Source: Gemmatimonadota bacterium
GTDB taxonomy: Bacteria > Gemmatimonadota > Gemmatimonadetes > Longimicrobiales > Gaopeijiaceae
Direction: 5' to 3'
Assembly (NCBI GenBank): GCA_028873815.1
Contig: JAPPNN010000011.1
Span: forward strand, 1 to 64,000
DNA length: 64,000 bases
The stretch's first letter is position 1. Each line of letters begins with the position of its first letter. This document shows, piece by piece, positions 1-10,008 of the stretch. The translations under genes and the position numbers were made by a program. Below the pieces are notes generated by a model. That model saw only the letters and a list, made by a program, of their open reading frames with translations. It did not search any database and had not been told where the DNA came from.

Positions 1-155
1 CCCGCTGGAAACCGGCCCCGCGTTCAGGCTCATTTGCCGTTGGACAAGACTTCGACTGGCGCGCAGTGGTGTTTTTCGTGCAGATTCGGTGTGTAAGACT
101 TGATTCCCCTTCGCGACGGTAAGTGCGAGTGCATCCGCACGGCATACGGTTCAAA

Positions 156-1250
156 ATGAAACGGTTGGCCGCTGCAGTTGCCGCCGGCCTGCTGGCGGCT
201 TGCAGCGAAGGGCCTCTGGGTCCCGGACCCTCGGGCCCCCTCGATATCGATCTGGCTTTGCCCTGGGTCGAGGGTTCCGTGGCCGCCGTCGGGGGCTCGC
301 CGGAGCGAATGGCCCGCGCGGTGGAGTTGGCCGCCGCCAACGACCGCATGCGCAGTCTGCTGGTGGTGAAGGATGGACGGCTGGTCGTGGAGGAGTACTT
401 TGGCGACGGGGCCGACGTCGAGTTGCACGATGTTCGGTCCGTGACCAAGAGCGTCGTCTCGGCGCTCGCCGGAATCGCGATCGAACGCGGGGACATCGGC
501 GGACTGGACGATCCGATCGGTGACTATCTGGACCCGTTGACGGTTTCGATCGACGCCGACAAGCGCGCGATCACCGTGGGGAATCTCCTCACCATGACCA
601 GCGGCCTGGAATGGGACGAGACGGGCGGGTTCGGATCGTACGTCGATTGGATCCGTTCGGGAGACTACCTCGGCTTCGTGCTGGAGAAGCCGCTGACGTC
701 GACGCCTGGCACCCGCTTCACCTACAACTCGGGCGCGGTGCATCTGCTCGGCGTCGTAATCGAGCAAGCGACCACCATGCACCTCCCCAACTTTGCCCAG
801 CATGTGCTCCTGGGCCCCATGGGCGTCGCGAGGAGCCGGTGGGAGAGTCTGGGCGGCGGGTTTCATAACGGCGGCGCGGGGCTCGATCTTCGGCCGCGGG
901 ACCTGGCAAGGTTCGGGCAACTCTATCTGCAGCGGGGGTCGAGCGGGGGACGGCAGATCATTCCCGCCGACTGGGTCGACCGGTCCACAATGGGCCGATT
1001 CGACTGGCGCATTGATTCCGGTACCCTGAAGGGAATCTCTTACGGATTCCTGTGGTGGGTCGCTCCCGACGCCCCCGAACCCATGTATTTCGCCTGGGGT
1101 CACGGCGGACAGTATGTCGTCGTCGTGCCGGGCCTCAATCTGGTCGTCGTCACGACCAACAACTGGTGGCGAATGGGCGAAGCAGCGGGGGACTACGAAA
1201 GGATGACCATGGACATCGTGGTCCAGCACGTTCTGCCCGCGTTCCGCTGA
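156..1250 (+). CDS. Serine hydrolase lipoprotein (class C beta-lactamase / PBP-like fold)
   Basis: A 364-residue exported member of the beta-lactamase/serine hydrolase family, which hydrolyses beta-lactams, D-Ala peptides or esters through an acyl-serine. I chose the ATG at 156 over an in-frame GTG 33 bases upstream because it gives a clean lipoprotein signal, MKRLAAAVAAGLLAAC, with the lipobox cysteine at residue 16. The family motifs are visible: SVTK (S95, K98) as the nucleophile motif, YNS around residue 190 and GHGG near the C-terminus as the third motif. The substrate cannot be told from the sequence. It is convergent with the ProX-like gene, 24 bases away. Confidence 0.85.
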   Translation: MKRLAAAVAAGLLAACSEGPLGPGPSGPLDIDLALPWVEGSVAAVGGSPERMARAVELAAANDRMRSLLVVKDGRLVVEEYFGDGADVELHDVRSVTKSVVSALAGIAIERGDIGGLDDPIGDYLDPLTVSIDADKRAITVGNLLTMTSGLEWDETGGFGSYVDWIRSGDYLGFVLEKPLTSTPGTRFTYNSGAVHLLGVVIEQATTMHLPNFAQHVLLGPMGVARSRWESLGGGFHNGGAGLDLRPRDLARFGQLYLQRGSSGGRQIIPADWVDRSTMGRFDWRIDSGTLKGISYGFLWWVAPDAPEPMYFAWGHGGQYVVVVPGLNLVVVTTNNWWRMGEAAGDYERMTMDIVVQHVLPAFR

Positions 1251-1274
1251 CGGCACTGCTCGGCCGGAAAGCGG

Positions 1275-1808
1275 TTATTCGTCCGGGAAGCGGATGATGT
1301 GGGGACGGTGGCCCTCCGCCGTCAGAAAGCGCAACAGGCCCGCGGTGGACAGCGTCGTGGTCTTCGAGTTGTCCAGGGGATGGAAGTTGAGCGGCTCCGC
1401 AGCCAGCAGATCCGCGTCGAGCGCCACCCGGACAATGCCGGTGACGTCGTTCAGGACCGCGAAGGGGGAGACGCTGCCCCGCCGGATCCCGAGGTAGCCG
1501 CCCAGACGCCGGGCGCTGCAGAAGGTGAGCCGCTTCGTGCCGAGTTCCGCCGCCAGCCACTTCAGGTCGAGCTTGCGGTCGGCGAGGCAGGACACCAGCC
1601 AGTGCCGTTCCTTCTTGTCGCGTACGAAGAGGTTCTTGGAGTGCGCGCCTGCGATACGCCCCCGCAGACGCTGCGCCTCCTCGACGGTGAAGACCGGATC
1701 GTGCGTCATCGTGCTGTGGGGGATCGCCAGGTCATCCAGGCGGCTGAATAGTTCACGCGGGCCCTTCGGGTTGTCGCCGGTGATCAGCAGTATCGGCTTG
1801 TTGTCCAT
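1275..1808 (-). CDS. Prolyl-tRNA editing protein, ProX/YbaK family
   Basis: A 177-residue freestanding YbaK/EbsC-fold aminoacyl-tRNA deacylase of the ProX type. This family hydrolyses Ala-tRNA(Pro) (or Cys-tRNA(Pro)) made by mistake by prolyl-tRNA synthetase, in the cytoplasm. Family landmarks are the early HDPVFTVEEA segment, the conserved AHSKNLFVRDKK lysine region, the GSVSPFAVLND segment and the C-terminal HPLDNSKTTTLS. The length matches the family. No tRNA synthetase gene lies nearby. The ribosome binding site upstream of the ATG is weak. Confidence 0.85.
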   Translation of the reverse strand: MDNKPILLITGDNPKGPRELFSRLDDLAIPHSTMTHDPVFTVEEAQRLRGRIAGAHSKNLFVRDKKERHWLVSCLADRKLDLKWLAAELGTKRLTFCSARRLGGYLGIRRGSVSPFAVLNDVTGIVRVALDADLLAAEPLNFHPLDNSKTTTLSTAGLLRFLTAEGHRPHIIRFPDE

Positions 1809-1919
1809 TAGCAGCTGCGTGGCGCCTGCGCGACTGTGGGGACCGTGGGGATCTGGTTACCGCCAAGGGCGGTATGTACGTTGAAACGTAAGCGTCGAGT
1901 ATCCAAAAGGGAGGCGGAC

Positions 1920-2390
1920 GTGTTTCGTGCCCGATCCAGATTGCTCATTGCGGTGCTGGCAGGCGTCTCCTTCACGCCGGGTTGTGGCGACGAAGAGGTT
2001 GTGGTGCCGGATCCGACGCCGCCCGATCTCACTGGAACGTATACCCTCCAGTCCTTTACCTCCGCGTTGGACCCCGGAACGACGCTCCTGCCCCCGGAAG
2101 TGTCGGGCAGTTTCACCGTGCAGCAAACCGCGGTCGCGGGCGGCGAAGCGACGGGCACGTTCACCAGTGATCTGACGCTGCCCTTCAGCGGCAACATCGT
2201 CGAACTCCCGGGCACGGGCACCTACGTCAATCGGCTCGACGGAACCTGGGAGCAGGAGTTCCTGACTGGGCCACTGGTCCAACTGAGCCCGCAGCAAACG
2301 GGGACGTACACCTTCGAGAACTCCGTTCTGACGGTAGTGGTGGAGCAACCGCCGCTCTCGGCCTCCACCACGGTGTGGCGGCGCCAATAG
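1920..2390 (+). CDS. Small lipoprotein of unknown function
   Basis: A 156-residue protein with a lipoprotein signal ending in FTPGC and then an acidic, proline-rich linker. The rest alternates beta-strand-like segments such as LTGTYTLQSF, VSGSFTVQQ and GTYTFENSVLTV, suggesting a lipocalin-like or small beta-barrel fold. I chose the GTG at 1920 because GGGAGG lies about 8 bases upstream; upstream in-frame starts have no such site. It ends 15 bases before the TonB receptor start, so the two are probably co-transcribed. No family was recognised. Confidence 0.7.
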   Translation: MFRARSRLLIAVLAGVSFTPGCGDEEVVVPDPTPPDLTGTYTLQSFTSALDPGTTLLPPEVSGSFTVQQTAVAGGEATGTFTSDLTLPFSGNIVELPGTGTYVNRLDGTWEQEFLTGPLVQLSPQQTGTYTFENSVLTVVVEQPPLSASTTVWRRQ

Positions 2391-2404
2391 CCGTGCGTGG
2401 GCAT

Positions 2405-4549
2405 ATGCGGGTCTGCAGTGAGCTGGTCGGACTCGCCGCCCTTTTCGTCGCCGGTCGCCTGGCGGCCCAGGAGGGTGCGCCGTTCCGTGGCGTCGTCGTC
2501 GACGCGGAAACGGGTACTGCCGTCGCGCAGGCTGAGGTGCTGGTCGTGGGTACGCCGCTCCGCACTTTCAGCGGCGGAGATGGGAGCTTCTCACTGGTTC
2601 TTCCCGGCCCCGGAGCGCATACGCTGGTCGTGGCGGCATACGGCTACGCCACCATCGAGCATTCCGTGGCTCCACAGGCGTCCGGCGATGATCCGGTCCG
2701 GATTGCGTTGAGCAGGCGATTGTTCGAGGTGCCGGAACTCACGGTCACGGCCAGCCGTGGCGCGGCCCGGCCCGGTGACGCTCCCACCAGCGTGGCCGTG
2801 ATCGGAGCAGAGGAACTGCAGCGCCGTGACGTGACGTCCCTCGACGAGGCACTCCCGTTCGCTCAGGGGGTGACCTTCAACGCGGGCCAGATGGACATTC
2901 GCGGTTCAACCGGCATTGCCCGCGGGGTGGGAAGCCGCGTCCTCATGCTGCTCGACGGCCACCGCATGCTCAGCGGTGTGAGTTCGGCGATCGACTTCGG
3001 GCTCCTCCCGATCCTGGACGTGGAACGGATCGAGATTGTGAAGGGTCCGCATTCCACCCTCTGGGGGACCAACGCCATGGGTGGCGTCGTCAACGTGATC
3101 ACGCGGCCCCTGGTGGTCGCAGCCGAGTCCGTGGTCCGGGGATACTACGGTGTCTTCGACACGCCCGGCGACGTGCACTTCACCGACGAGCGTCTGAACA
3201 TGCAAGGGCTTCAGCTACAGCACGCGCGCCGGATCGGCACGACCGATCTGACGCTCTTCGGCGGTCGCGAGAGATCCGACGGTTTCCGCCAGAACGGCAG
3301 CGTGGACCGCTGGCACCTGCGGGCGAAGGCGGTGTTCGGAGCGGAGTCCCTCGCCCCCTGGGCGATCTTTACGACCTGGAAGCGGGAAGACGCGCAGGAG
3401 TTCTTCACATGGCGTTCCGCAGATCGGCGGCTGGAAGTGGATCCCAGCCAGCTGGGCGACTGGATTCGCAATTCCGACCTCGTGGTTGGCCTGACGGGTA
3501 CGCCGCTGGTCAACTCCCGGCTCAAGCTGCAGATACGGCCGCAGATTCAGCACGTGCGCGTACAGAACCACTTTCACGACAACGAGGACTATCACCGCTC
3601 GACGCGGTACGGAACCGATGTTCAGTTCTCGCTGTTCGGCGCGGGACGCAACGCTTTCACCTTCGGCGGAGAGGCCGCCTATACCGGGGTGGCGTCGAAC
3701 TTTCTGGATCCGACGCCGAACGTCACCGATTTTGCGCTGTTCGCCCAGGACGACATCGCATTCTCCGAAAGCCTGCGCGGCTCCGTCGGATTGCGGCTGG
3801 ACAGGCACGCAGCCTCGTTCGTGGAGTCGGATCTGACCCTGAATCCGAAGATCGGGCTTGTCCTCCAAAGGAGCGATCGCCTGAGCTTCCGGACTTCGCT
3901 TAGCCGCGGCTATCGGGCCCCCTCCGTCTCCGAGCAGTTCACCTCCACGGTGGTGTTCGGCTTTCGCGTCGTTCCCAACCTGGAACTGCGCGGCGAATCC
4001 GCCTGGGCCGGCGAGGTCGGCCTGACCGCCAGTCCCCGCGATTGGCTGTGGTTCGATGCGGGTCTGTTCTGGAGCGAATACGACGGCCTGATCGAGGTAT
4101 CCGGTGCCCCGGGCCAGTTCCTGACGTTTCAGTTCCGCAACGTTGCCGAGGCTCGGGTAAGGGGCCTGGACGCCGGCGTGAGAGTCGGGCTGGTGTCGCG
4201 CAAGCTCAACTTCGAGACGAACTACCTCCTTCTCGACAGCAGGGACCTCAACACGGATCTCCGGCTGGCGTACCGCTCCCGGCACAACCTCACGACAACC
4301 CTCTCCGGCTGGACGGACCTGATCGCACTCGACCTGCGCTACCGCAGCCGGCCCGAGCAGGTTCTCGCGTTCCCCCTCGACGAGCGCGGAGCGATCACGC
4401 TTGTGGACCTGAGGTTCGGGATGGACGTCAGGGACATGGAAGTGCAGGCCAAGGTCTCCAACCTGCTGCAGGCCGAGTACGTCGACGTCCAGGAGCGCAA
4501 TCCGGGCGCCACGCGGAGCTTCCGCATCACCGTCACTTCCCGTTTCTGA
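2405..4549 (+). CDS. TonB-dependent outer-membrane receptor
   Basis: A 714-residue ligand-gated outer-membrane transporter. The order is signal peptide (residues 1-22, ending LAAQ), a carboxypeptidase-regulatory-like beta-sandwich (about 25-100), the plug (about 125-235, with RGSTG, LLDGHRML, VERIEIVKGPHSTLWGTNAMGGVVNVIT) and a 22-strand-type barrel ending in the aromatic RFITVTSRF-like C-terminus (observed end VTSRF). The substrate may be a siderophore, a vitamin or a small peptide; nothing in the sequence decides this. An ATG 30 bases upstream is possible but would put charged residues before the signal peptide. Confidence 0.92.
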   Translation: MRVCSELVGLAALFVAGRLAAQEGAPFRGVVVDAETGTAVAQAEVLVVGTPLRTFSGGDGSFSLVLPGPGAHTLVVAAYGYATIEHSVAPQASGDDPVRIALSRRLFEVPELTVTASRGAARPGDAPTSVAVIGAEELQRRDVTSLDEALPFAQGVTFNAGQMDIRGSTGIARGVGSRVLMLLDGHRMLSGVSSAIDFGLLPILDVERIEIVKGPHSTLWGTNAMGGVVNVITRPLVVAAESVVRGYYGVFDTPGDVHFTDERLNMQGLQLQHARRIGTTDLTLFGGRERSDGFRQNGSVDRWHLRAKAVFGAESLAPWAIFTTWKREDAQEFFTWRSADRRLEVDPSQLGDWIRNSDLVVGLTGTPLVNSRLKLQIRPQIQHVRVQNHFHDNEDYHRSTRYGTDVQFSLFGAGRNAFTFGGEAAYTGVASNFLDPTPNVTDFALFAQDDIAFSESLRGSVGLRLDRHAASFVESDLTLNPKIGLVLQRSDRLSFRTSLSRGYRAPSVSEQFTSTVVFGFRVVPNLELRGESAWAGEVGLTASPRDWLWFDAGLFWSEYDGLIEVSGAPGQFLTFQFRNVAEARVRGLDAGVRVGLVSRKLNFETNYLLLDSRDLNTDLRLAYRSRHNLTTTLSGWTDLIALDLRYRSRPEQVLAFPLDERGAITLVDLRFGMDVRDMEVQAKVSNLLQAEYVDVQERNPGATRSFRITVTSRF

Positions 4550-4565
4550 TTCCGGAAATGCCCAT

Positions 4566-5564
4566 ATGAAGAAGCCAACTGCCGTTGCACCGGCCTTGCG
4601 CGCCGCCGCCGCGAAGACGCTCTGCGCCCTCCTCATTCCGATTCCGATCGCGGGTCAGGAGTCTCCGGGTCGATCCGGCGCGCCCACGCTGCAGACGATG
4701 CCCGTCGATCCCCTGGTCGAGGCCGATTGGCTCATGCGGCACATCGGGGATGAGGAAGTCATCGTGATTGAGGCCGAACGGCGCGCCGGAGCATTCGCCG
4801 CAGAGCATATCCCCGGGGCCCGCCCGTTGCGGTTTGACGACATCGCCTGGGAGGGCGAGGAAGGCTGGATCGCCGAGTTTCGGGAGGTCGACGAGATTGC
4901 GGCCGCCCTGCGCGCGGTGGGCGTGCGGCGCGATTCGAGGGTCGTCATCTATGGCGCCAGCATGACGATGACCGCTCGGACCTGGGTTACGTTCGATCTG
5001 CTGGGTCTGGGGGACCGTGCGTTCGTGCTGAACGGGGGCCTCGAGGCCTGGAAGGCGGCGGGCGGCGAGGTTGCGACCGGACCGCCACCGGAGGTCGCGC
5101 CGGGAAACGTCGAACCCGCGCACCGGGTCGACTTCCGTGTGTCCGCGGACTGGATTCAGGCGCGGCTGGGCGAGGAGTCCCTGGTCCTGCTGGACGCCAG
5201 ACCCGATGACGAATACACCGGTGAGGACGGGGGCCTCGGCAACGGAGGCCGGCCGGGGCACATTCCGGGCGCGGCGCAGCTCTACTGGGAAGAGCTGATG
5301 GATCCGGACAACGACACCCGGTTCCGGCCCCGCACCGAGATCGCGCGCATCCTGGAGCGCCACGGTGCAGGGGAGGGGAAGACCCACGTCGTGTACTGCA
5401 TGATCGGGATGAGAGCCAGCGTGGACTACATGGCGGCGCGCATGATCGGGCTCGACATTCATTTCTACGACGGGAGCTGGCGCGACTGGGGCGACCGCCA
5501 CGACCTCCCCGTCGAAATGGGGCCGGATCCGCTGGATCGGAGCCGCGACGGCCCGCGCCCCTAG
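4566..5564 (+). CDS. Exported tandem-rhodanese sulfurtransferase
   Basis: A 332-residue thiosulfate/3-mercaptopyruvate sulfurtransferase-type protein with an N-terminal signal segment (to about residue 35) and two rhodanese domains. The N-terminal domain (about 50-170) has YGASMTMTA where an active loop would be and no cysteine, so it is structural. The C-terminal domain (about 195-320) carries the active loop YCMIGMRAS, with the cysteine that becomes the persulfide. Both DAR/AGAF-type entry motifs are present. It starts 16 bases after the TonB receptor, suggesting co-transcription, and acts in the periplasm if the signal is real. Confidence 0.87.
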   Translation: MKKPTAVAPALRAAAAKTLCALLIPIPIAGQESPGRSGAPTLQTMPVDPLVEADWLMRHIGDEEVIVIEAERRAGAFAAEHIPGARPLRFDDIAWEGEEGWIAEFREVDEIAAALRAVGVRRDSRVVIYGASMTMTARTWVTFDLLGLGDRAFVLNGGLEAWKAAGGEVATGPPPEVAPGNVEPAHRVDFRVSADWIQARLGEESLVLLDARPDDEYTGEDGGLGNGGRPGHIPGAAQLYWEELMDPDNDTRFRPRTEIARILERHGAGEGKTHVVYCMIGMRASVDYMAARMIGLDIHFYDGSWRDWGDRHDLPVEMGPDPLDRSRDGPRP

Positions 5565-5591
5565 CGGTTCCCGGAGGGGGTCCGAGGGGGT

Positions 5592-8500
5592 CTAGCGGCC
5601 GCCCGTCAACCGGTGCTGCACCATCGCCAGCGCGGGTACGATCATCATCAGTACGGCGGTCGCGAACAGGATGCCGAAGCCCAGGGAAGCCGCCATCGGA
5701 ATCAGGAACTGCGCCTGCAGGCTCGTCTCGAACACCAGCGGCGCGACGCCCAGAAAGGTGGTCACCGAGGTGAGGAAGATCGGACGGAAGCGTGCCTTCG
5801 CGCCCGCAATGATCGCCTCGCGGCCGGGCATGCCCCGGCGCAGCCGCTCGTTGATGAAGTCGATCATGACCAGCGAATCGTTCACGACGACGCCGCTCAG
5901 GCCGATCACCCCGAAGAGGGACATGATGGCCATCTGGAGCCCCAGGATCGCGTGGCCCAGCACCGCCCCGATGATCCCGAACGGGATGGCCGCCATGATG
6001 ATCAGCGGCTTGGTATAGGAGCCGAACGGAATCGCCAGGAGCGCGTAGATCGCGAGCAGCGCCAGGGCGAAGCCGCCGCCGAGCGCGCTGAACGATTCAA
6101 CCTGTTCCTGCCGTTCTCCACCGAACGAATAGGTCAGCCCCGGATTGGCGCTCACGAGTTCGGGGAGGATCGAACGGTCCAGGATGTTGGTCATCTCGTC
6201 GCCGGTGACGACGTTGCTGTTGACGTCGGCGGTGACGGTGAGCACCCGGTGACCGTCCTTGCGGCGGATGGTGGTGGGTGAGCGCCCGAATTGCACGGAA
6301 GCGACGCGCGCCAGGGGGACCTCGCCGCCTCCCGGGGTGCGGACCAGGTAGCCCTCCACGTCGGCAATGGCGTTCCGCTCTTCCTCGGGCAGCCGGACGT
6401 AAACGCGCATGTCTTCGCGGCCGCGCTGCACCCGCAGTGCTTCGTCACCGAAAAAGGCCGAACGGACCTGCCTGGCCAGGTTGTCGAGCGTGAGCCCCAG
6501 GGTTCGGGCCTCGGGGAGAAGATCGAGCTGGATCTCCCTCAGGCCCTGGTCCTGATCCGCCTGCACGTCGAACACTCCGGCGAATCCGCGGAGCCTGGCG
6601 ATGACGGTGTCGCCGATCGTGCCGAGACGGTCCGGGTCCGGGTGCGAGAGTTCAACGTGAACCGGGGCGCCGAAGCTGATCAGCTCGGCGGTGATGGTCA
6701 GTGACTTGGCCTCGGGAAGGGCGCCGACCGCCTCGCGCCACTCCTGTTGAAGGTCGGCTGCGGAAATGTCCCGGTCCTCGGGGCTCACAAGCTTGAACTC
6801 GACGGCCGCGATGTTCGCCTGCGGATTGGCTTGAGCGTCGGCCGGACCGACGGGGCCGCTTTGCCTGGCCGGCAGTCCGACCGTGACGTTGACGCCGGTC
6901 AGGACGCCGTCCACGCCGTCCGCGCCGTTTGCCGCGAGCCGTTCGAGCGCCTGGTATCCTGCCGACTCCAGCCGCCCGGCCACGTCCGACGTGCGCTGAA
7001 CCGGCGTGCCTTCGGGCATCTCCAGGCTGGCCGTCACGAGGTCCGCCTCCACCGAAGGCATGAAGTCGACCTTGATGATCCCCGCCGGAATCATCGCCAC
7101 GGAGATGACGATCATGCCGACGCCGCTGGCGATGACGATTCCGGGCCGGCCCGTCGCGAACCGCAGGCTCCGGTCGAGCGGACCGTTGATGAACCGCTTG
7201 AGCCCGGCTTCGACACGGGACCGCATCCGGTAGACCGGGTTGGGGTTCCGGCTGGCCATGGATCGGCCCCGGTTGGGGAGGTGGGAGAGATGGTTCGGAA
7301 GAACCAGGAGAGACTCGATCAGGGAGAAGAGAAGCACCGAGATGACGATGATGGGTATCTCGCCAACGATCCTTCCGATGGAACTGGGGATGAAAAAGAG
7401 CGGACAGAAGGCCACCGCGGTGGTCAGGATCGCGAAGATCACCGGCTTGGTCACCCTGCGGGCGCCGCGGATCGACGCGACGACGCCGCGGTCGCCCCGC
7501 TCCCGGGCCGCGTAGATGTTCTCGCCGACCACGATCGCGTCGTCCACGACGATCCCCACGGCGAGGATGAAGGCGAAAAGCGACATCAGGTTGATGGACA
7601 CGCCCAGCATGGCCATGACGCCGAACGTTCCCACGAATGAGACCGCGATCCCCACCGCCACCCAGAAGGCCAGCCTGATCTCCAGGAAGATCGCCAGCGC
7701 GAGAAGGACCAGGGTCAGCCCGAGCAGGCCGTTCTTCACGAGCAGTCCCAGCCGGTCCTGGAGGATGTCGGCGTCGTTGTTCCAGATCTCGAGCGCGACA
7801 CCCGCCGGGAGCGTGGGGATCACCTCCTCGTCGAGGTGCCGCTCGACGGCGTCCACGATCTCGAGAGCCTTCTCGTCGGCGGTTCGGAAGACCTCGACGT
7901 ATGCGGCCGGCTGTCCTCCGTAGCGGCCGACGAGGTCCACCTCGCGGAAGCCGTCGCGTACTTCGGCGATGTCGCCCAGCTGCACGACGGTTCCGTCGGC
8001 CCGGCTGACTACGATGATCTCCTCGAAGTCCTGTTGCGTGTAGTTCTGCCCCGTGGTGCGTATCCGTACCTCTTCGTCGCGCGTGTCGATGCTTCCCGCC
8101 GAGAGGTCGAGCGAGCCGCCCCGGACGGCCATCGAGATGTCGCGCAGCGTGAGTCCCAGCGCCCGCAGCCGCTGTAGCGGGACTTCGATCGAAATCTCGT
8201 ACTCGCGCACTCCGGTGGTCTCGACATAGGAGACTTCGGGCAGCGCGGAGAGCGCGTCCTCGGTACGGTAGGCGAGTTCCTTCAGCGTCCGCTCGGACAC
8301 CTCCCCGAAGAGGACGAGGCGGATGACACTCTGCCGGTTGGTCACCTCCGTGACTTCGGGTCGCTCGGCACCGGCGGGGAAGGTCTGGATCCTGTCGATC
8401 TGCGCCTTGATGTCGTCGAGGAAGCGATTCAGGTCCTCGCCCAGCTCCAGTTCGGCCACCACGGACCCGCGGCCCTCCGCTGCCGTGGACCGGATCTGCT

Positions 8501-8819
8501 TGAGCCCTTCGACGCCCTCGATCTGCTCCTCGATCTTGAGAATGATCGATTCCTCGACCTCGTCCGGTGTGGCGCCGGGGTAGGGGACCGAGATGCTGAC
8601 CCGGTCCAACGAGATCTCGGGAAAGACCTCCTGCACCAGCGTCGTCAGTGCGAAGAATCCGGCCAGGAGAATGAAGAACATCAGCAGGTTTGCCGCGACG
8701 CCGTTACGCGCCATGTAGGCGATCGGTCCTCCCCGCTCCCGCGGGCTGCCGCCGTCGTCCTGACTCACTGTTGCCAGCCGATCCGTGACCACAACGCGCT
8801 CGCGTGGTCGGCCGCCCAC
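5592..8819 (-). CDS. RND multidrug efflux permease (AcrB/HAE1 type)
   Basis: A 1075-residue inner-membrane proton/drug antiporter, the pump of a tripartite efflux complex. Residues about 40-60 form TM1 (NLLMFFILLAGFFALTTL), followed by the porter domain with the typical SVPYPGATPDEVEE segment. The TM4 proton relay IVVDDAIVVGENIY is present with both aspartates. A second, duplicated half ends in the usual hydrophobic TM8-12 block (GVVVNDSLVMIDFIN). It starts 13 bases after the adaptor stop codon. The N-terminal 30 residues are not conserved-looking, so the true start may be later. Confidence 0.92.
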   Translation of the reverse strand: MGGRPRERVVVTDRLATVSQDDGGSPRERGGPIAYMARNGVAANLLMFFILLAGFFALTTLVQEVFPEISLDRVSISVPYPGATPDEVEESIILKIEEQIEGVEGLKQIRSTAAEGRGSVVAELELGEDLNRFLDDIKAQIDRIQTFPAGAERPEVTEVTNRQSVIRLVLFGEVSERTLKELAYRTEDALSALPEVSYVETTGVREYEISIEVPLQRLRALGLTLRDISMAVRGGSLDLSAGSIDTRDEEVRIRTTGQNYTQQDFEEIIVVSRADGTVVQLGDIAEVRDGFREVDLVGRYGGQPAAYVEVFRTADEKALEIVDAVERHLDEEVIPTLPAGVALEIWNNDADILQDRLGLLVKNGLLGLTLVLLALAIFLEIRLAFWVAVGIAVSFVGTFGVMAMLGVSINLMSLFAFILAVGIVVDDAIVVGENIYAARERGDRGVVASIRGARRVTKPVIFAILTTAVAFCPLFFIPSSIGRIVGEIPIIVISVLLFSLIESLLVLPNHLSHLPNRGRSMASRNPNPVYRMRSRVEAGLKRFINGPLDRSLRFATGRPGIVIASGVGMIVISVAMIPAGIIKVDFMPSVEADLVTASLEMPEGTPVQRTSDVAGRLESAGYQALERLAANGADGVDGVLTGVNVTVGLPARQSGPVGPADAQANPQANIAAVEFKLVSPEDRDISAADLQQEWREAVGALPEAKSLTITAELISFGAPVHVELSHPDPDRLGTIGDTVIARLRGFAGVFDVQADQDQGLREIQLDLLPEARTLGLTLDNLARQVRSAFFGDEALRVQRGREDMRVYVRLPEEERNAIADVEGYLVRTPGGGEVPLARVASVQFGRSPTTIRRKDGHRVLTVTADVNSNVVTGDEMTNILDRSILPELVSANPGLTYSFGGERQEQVESFSALGGGFALALLAIYALLAIPFGSYTKPLIIMAAIPFGIIGAVLGHAILGLQMAIMSLFGVIGLSGVVVNDSLVMIDFINERLRRGMPGREAIIAGAKARFRPIFLTSVTTFLGVAPLVFETSLQAQFLIPMAASLGFGILFATAVLMMIVPALAMVQHRLTGGR

Positions 8820-8832
8820 TCGGCGGCCAAGC

Positions 8833-10008
8833 TCACCGCGTATTCCCCGTCTGAACCAGCATGCCCTCGGTCGCGATCTGGATCCCCCTGACGATGACCG
8901 GCTGGTCCGGCTCCAGCGCGCCGGTCACGTAGACCTGGTCCTCCGACCGCTGCAGCACCTGCACGGGTACGATGGTCACCTGCGTGCTTTGGCGCGTCGC
9001 CCAGACCTCGTTGCCAGTCCGCAGCGCGGCACGCGGCACCACGAAGTACCGGTCCGGAGCCACGCCGTCGATCCGCACTTCGACGAACTGGCCCACCAGA
9101 AGAGGAGGCCCCGATCCGGAAAACGGGTTCGGCACGCGCACGATCACGTCAATCGTGCGTGTCTGCTCGTCCAGCGCGGCCTCTGCGCGGTCCACGTACC
9201 CTTCCCAATCGTGGTTCGCCTGTCCGTAGCCCGCGGTCACGATAGCCCGCACGCTGCGGTTTCCGTCACCGGCGGCCAATCGCCACAGATCCGGAACCAG
9301 CGCGGCATCCGAGTCGGACAGCGGCACCACCACCTCGACCGCGTCGTCGGCGTACAGTCGGCCTACGCCCTGACCCGCAGCGACGAACTGTCCCACGTCG
9401 ACCGATTCGGTCCGCACGGCCCCGCTGAACGGCGCCAGCACCTCGGTGCGGGACAGGGCAAGTTCGGCGTCGGCCAGCGCGGCGCTGTCCCGCGCCAGCG
9501 CGGCGCGCGCGGCGGCGAGCTGTGGTTCCCGCAACGTCAGTGGACTTGCTTCGCCGGAGCGTGCGGCGTCGGGCTGGCGCCTCAGGAAGAGCGCATACTC
9601 TTCACGCGCAATGCGTGCATCCTCCTCGGCCTGCAGCAGCGCGACCTGCCCGGCTGCTACGTTGGCGCGCGCCTGCTGTACGCGGTTGCGGTAGTCGGCG
9701 TCGTCGATGCGAAAGAGAACGTCGCCGCTCCCGACGCGTCCGCCGCCCTGAAAGGCGGGCGACACCCACGCGACCTTGCCGTTGATCTGGGCCGCGACGT
9801 CGATCTCGGCGTGAGGCCGGACCGTGCCGGCGCCGAAGACCGGAATCGCGCCTTCGCCGGCGGTCGTGGGTACGGTCGTGACGAAGGGGATCTGCGACGG
9901 CGGTTCACGGAGCGGAGGTTCGGGCCTGAGCTGAAACATGATCACCGCGATGACGATCGCACCGAGCAGGATGCCCGAGGCTATCAAGGCGTTCTTGAAA
10001 CGACCCAT
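8833..10008 (-). CDS. RND efflux periplasmic adaptor (membrane fusion protein)
   Basis: A 391-residue HlyD/AcrA-family adaptor bridging the RND pump and the outer-membrane channel. It has an N-terminal membrane anchor (about residues 6-25), the half-lipoyl segment GTVRPHAEIDVAAQINGKV, an alpha-hairpin rich in Ala, Arg and Gln (about 110-200), a second lipoyl half with VLAPFSGAV, and a beta-barrel and membrane-proximal domain with FVVPRAAL. Its ATG directly follows the TAG of the outer-membrane gene with no base between, so translation is likely coupled. Confidence 0.92.
   Translation of the reverse strand: MGRFKNALIASGILLGAIVIAVIMFQLRPEPPLREPPSQIPFVTTVPTTAGEGAIPVFGAGTVRPHAEIDVAAQINGKVAWVSPAFQGGGRVGSGDVLFRIDDADYRNRVQQARANVAAGQVALLQAEEDARIAREEYALFLRRQPDAARSGEASPLTLREPQLAAARAALARDSAALADAELALSRTEVLAPFSGAVRTESVDVGQFVAAGQGVGRLYADDAVEVVVPLSDSDAALVPDLWRLAAGDGNRSVRAIVTAGYGQANHDWEGYVDRAEAALDEQTRTIDVIVRVPNPFSGSGPPLLVGQFVEVRIDGVAPDRYFVVPRAALRTGNEVWATRQSTQVTIVPVQVLQRSEDQVYVTGALEPDQPVIVRGIQIATEGMLVQTGNTR

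Noticed and set aside
1..155. Possible gene or promoter at the window start
   Set aside because: No frame with a family match and no clear promoter motif seen.
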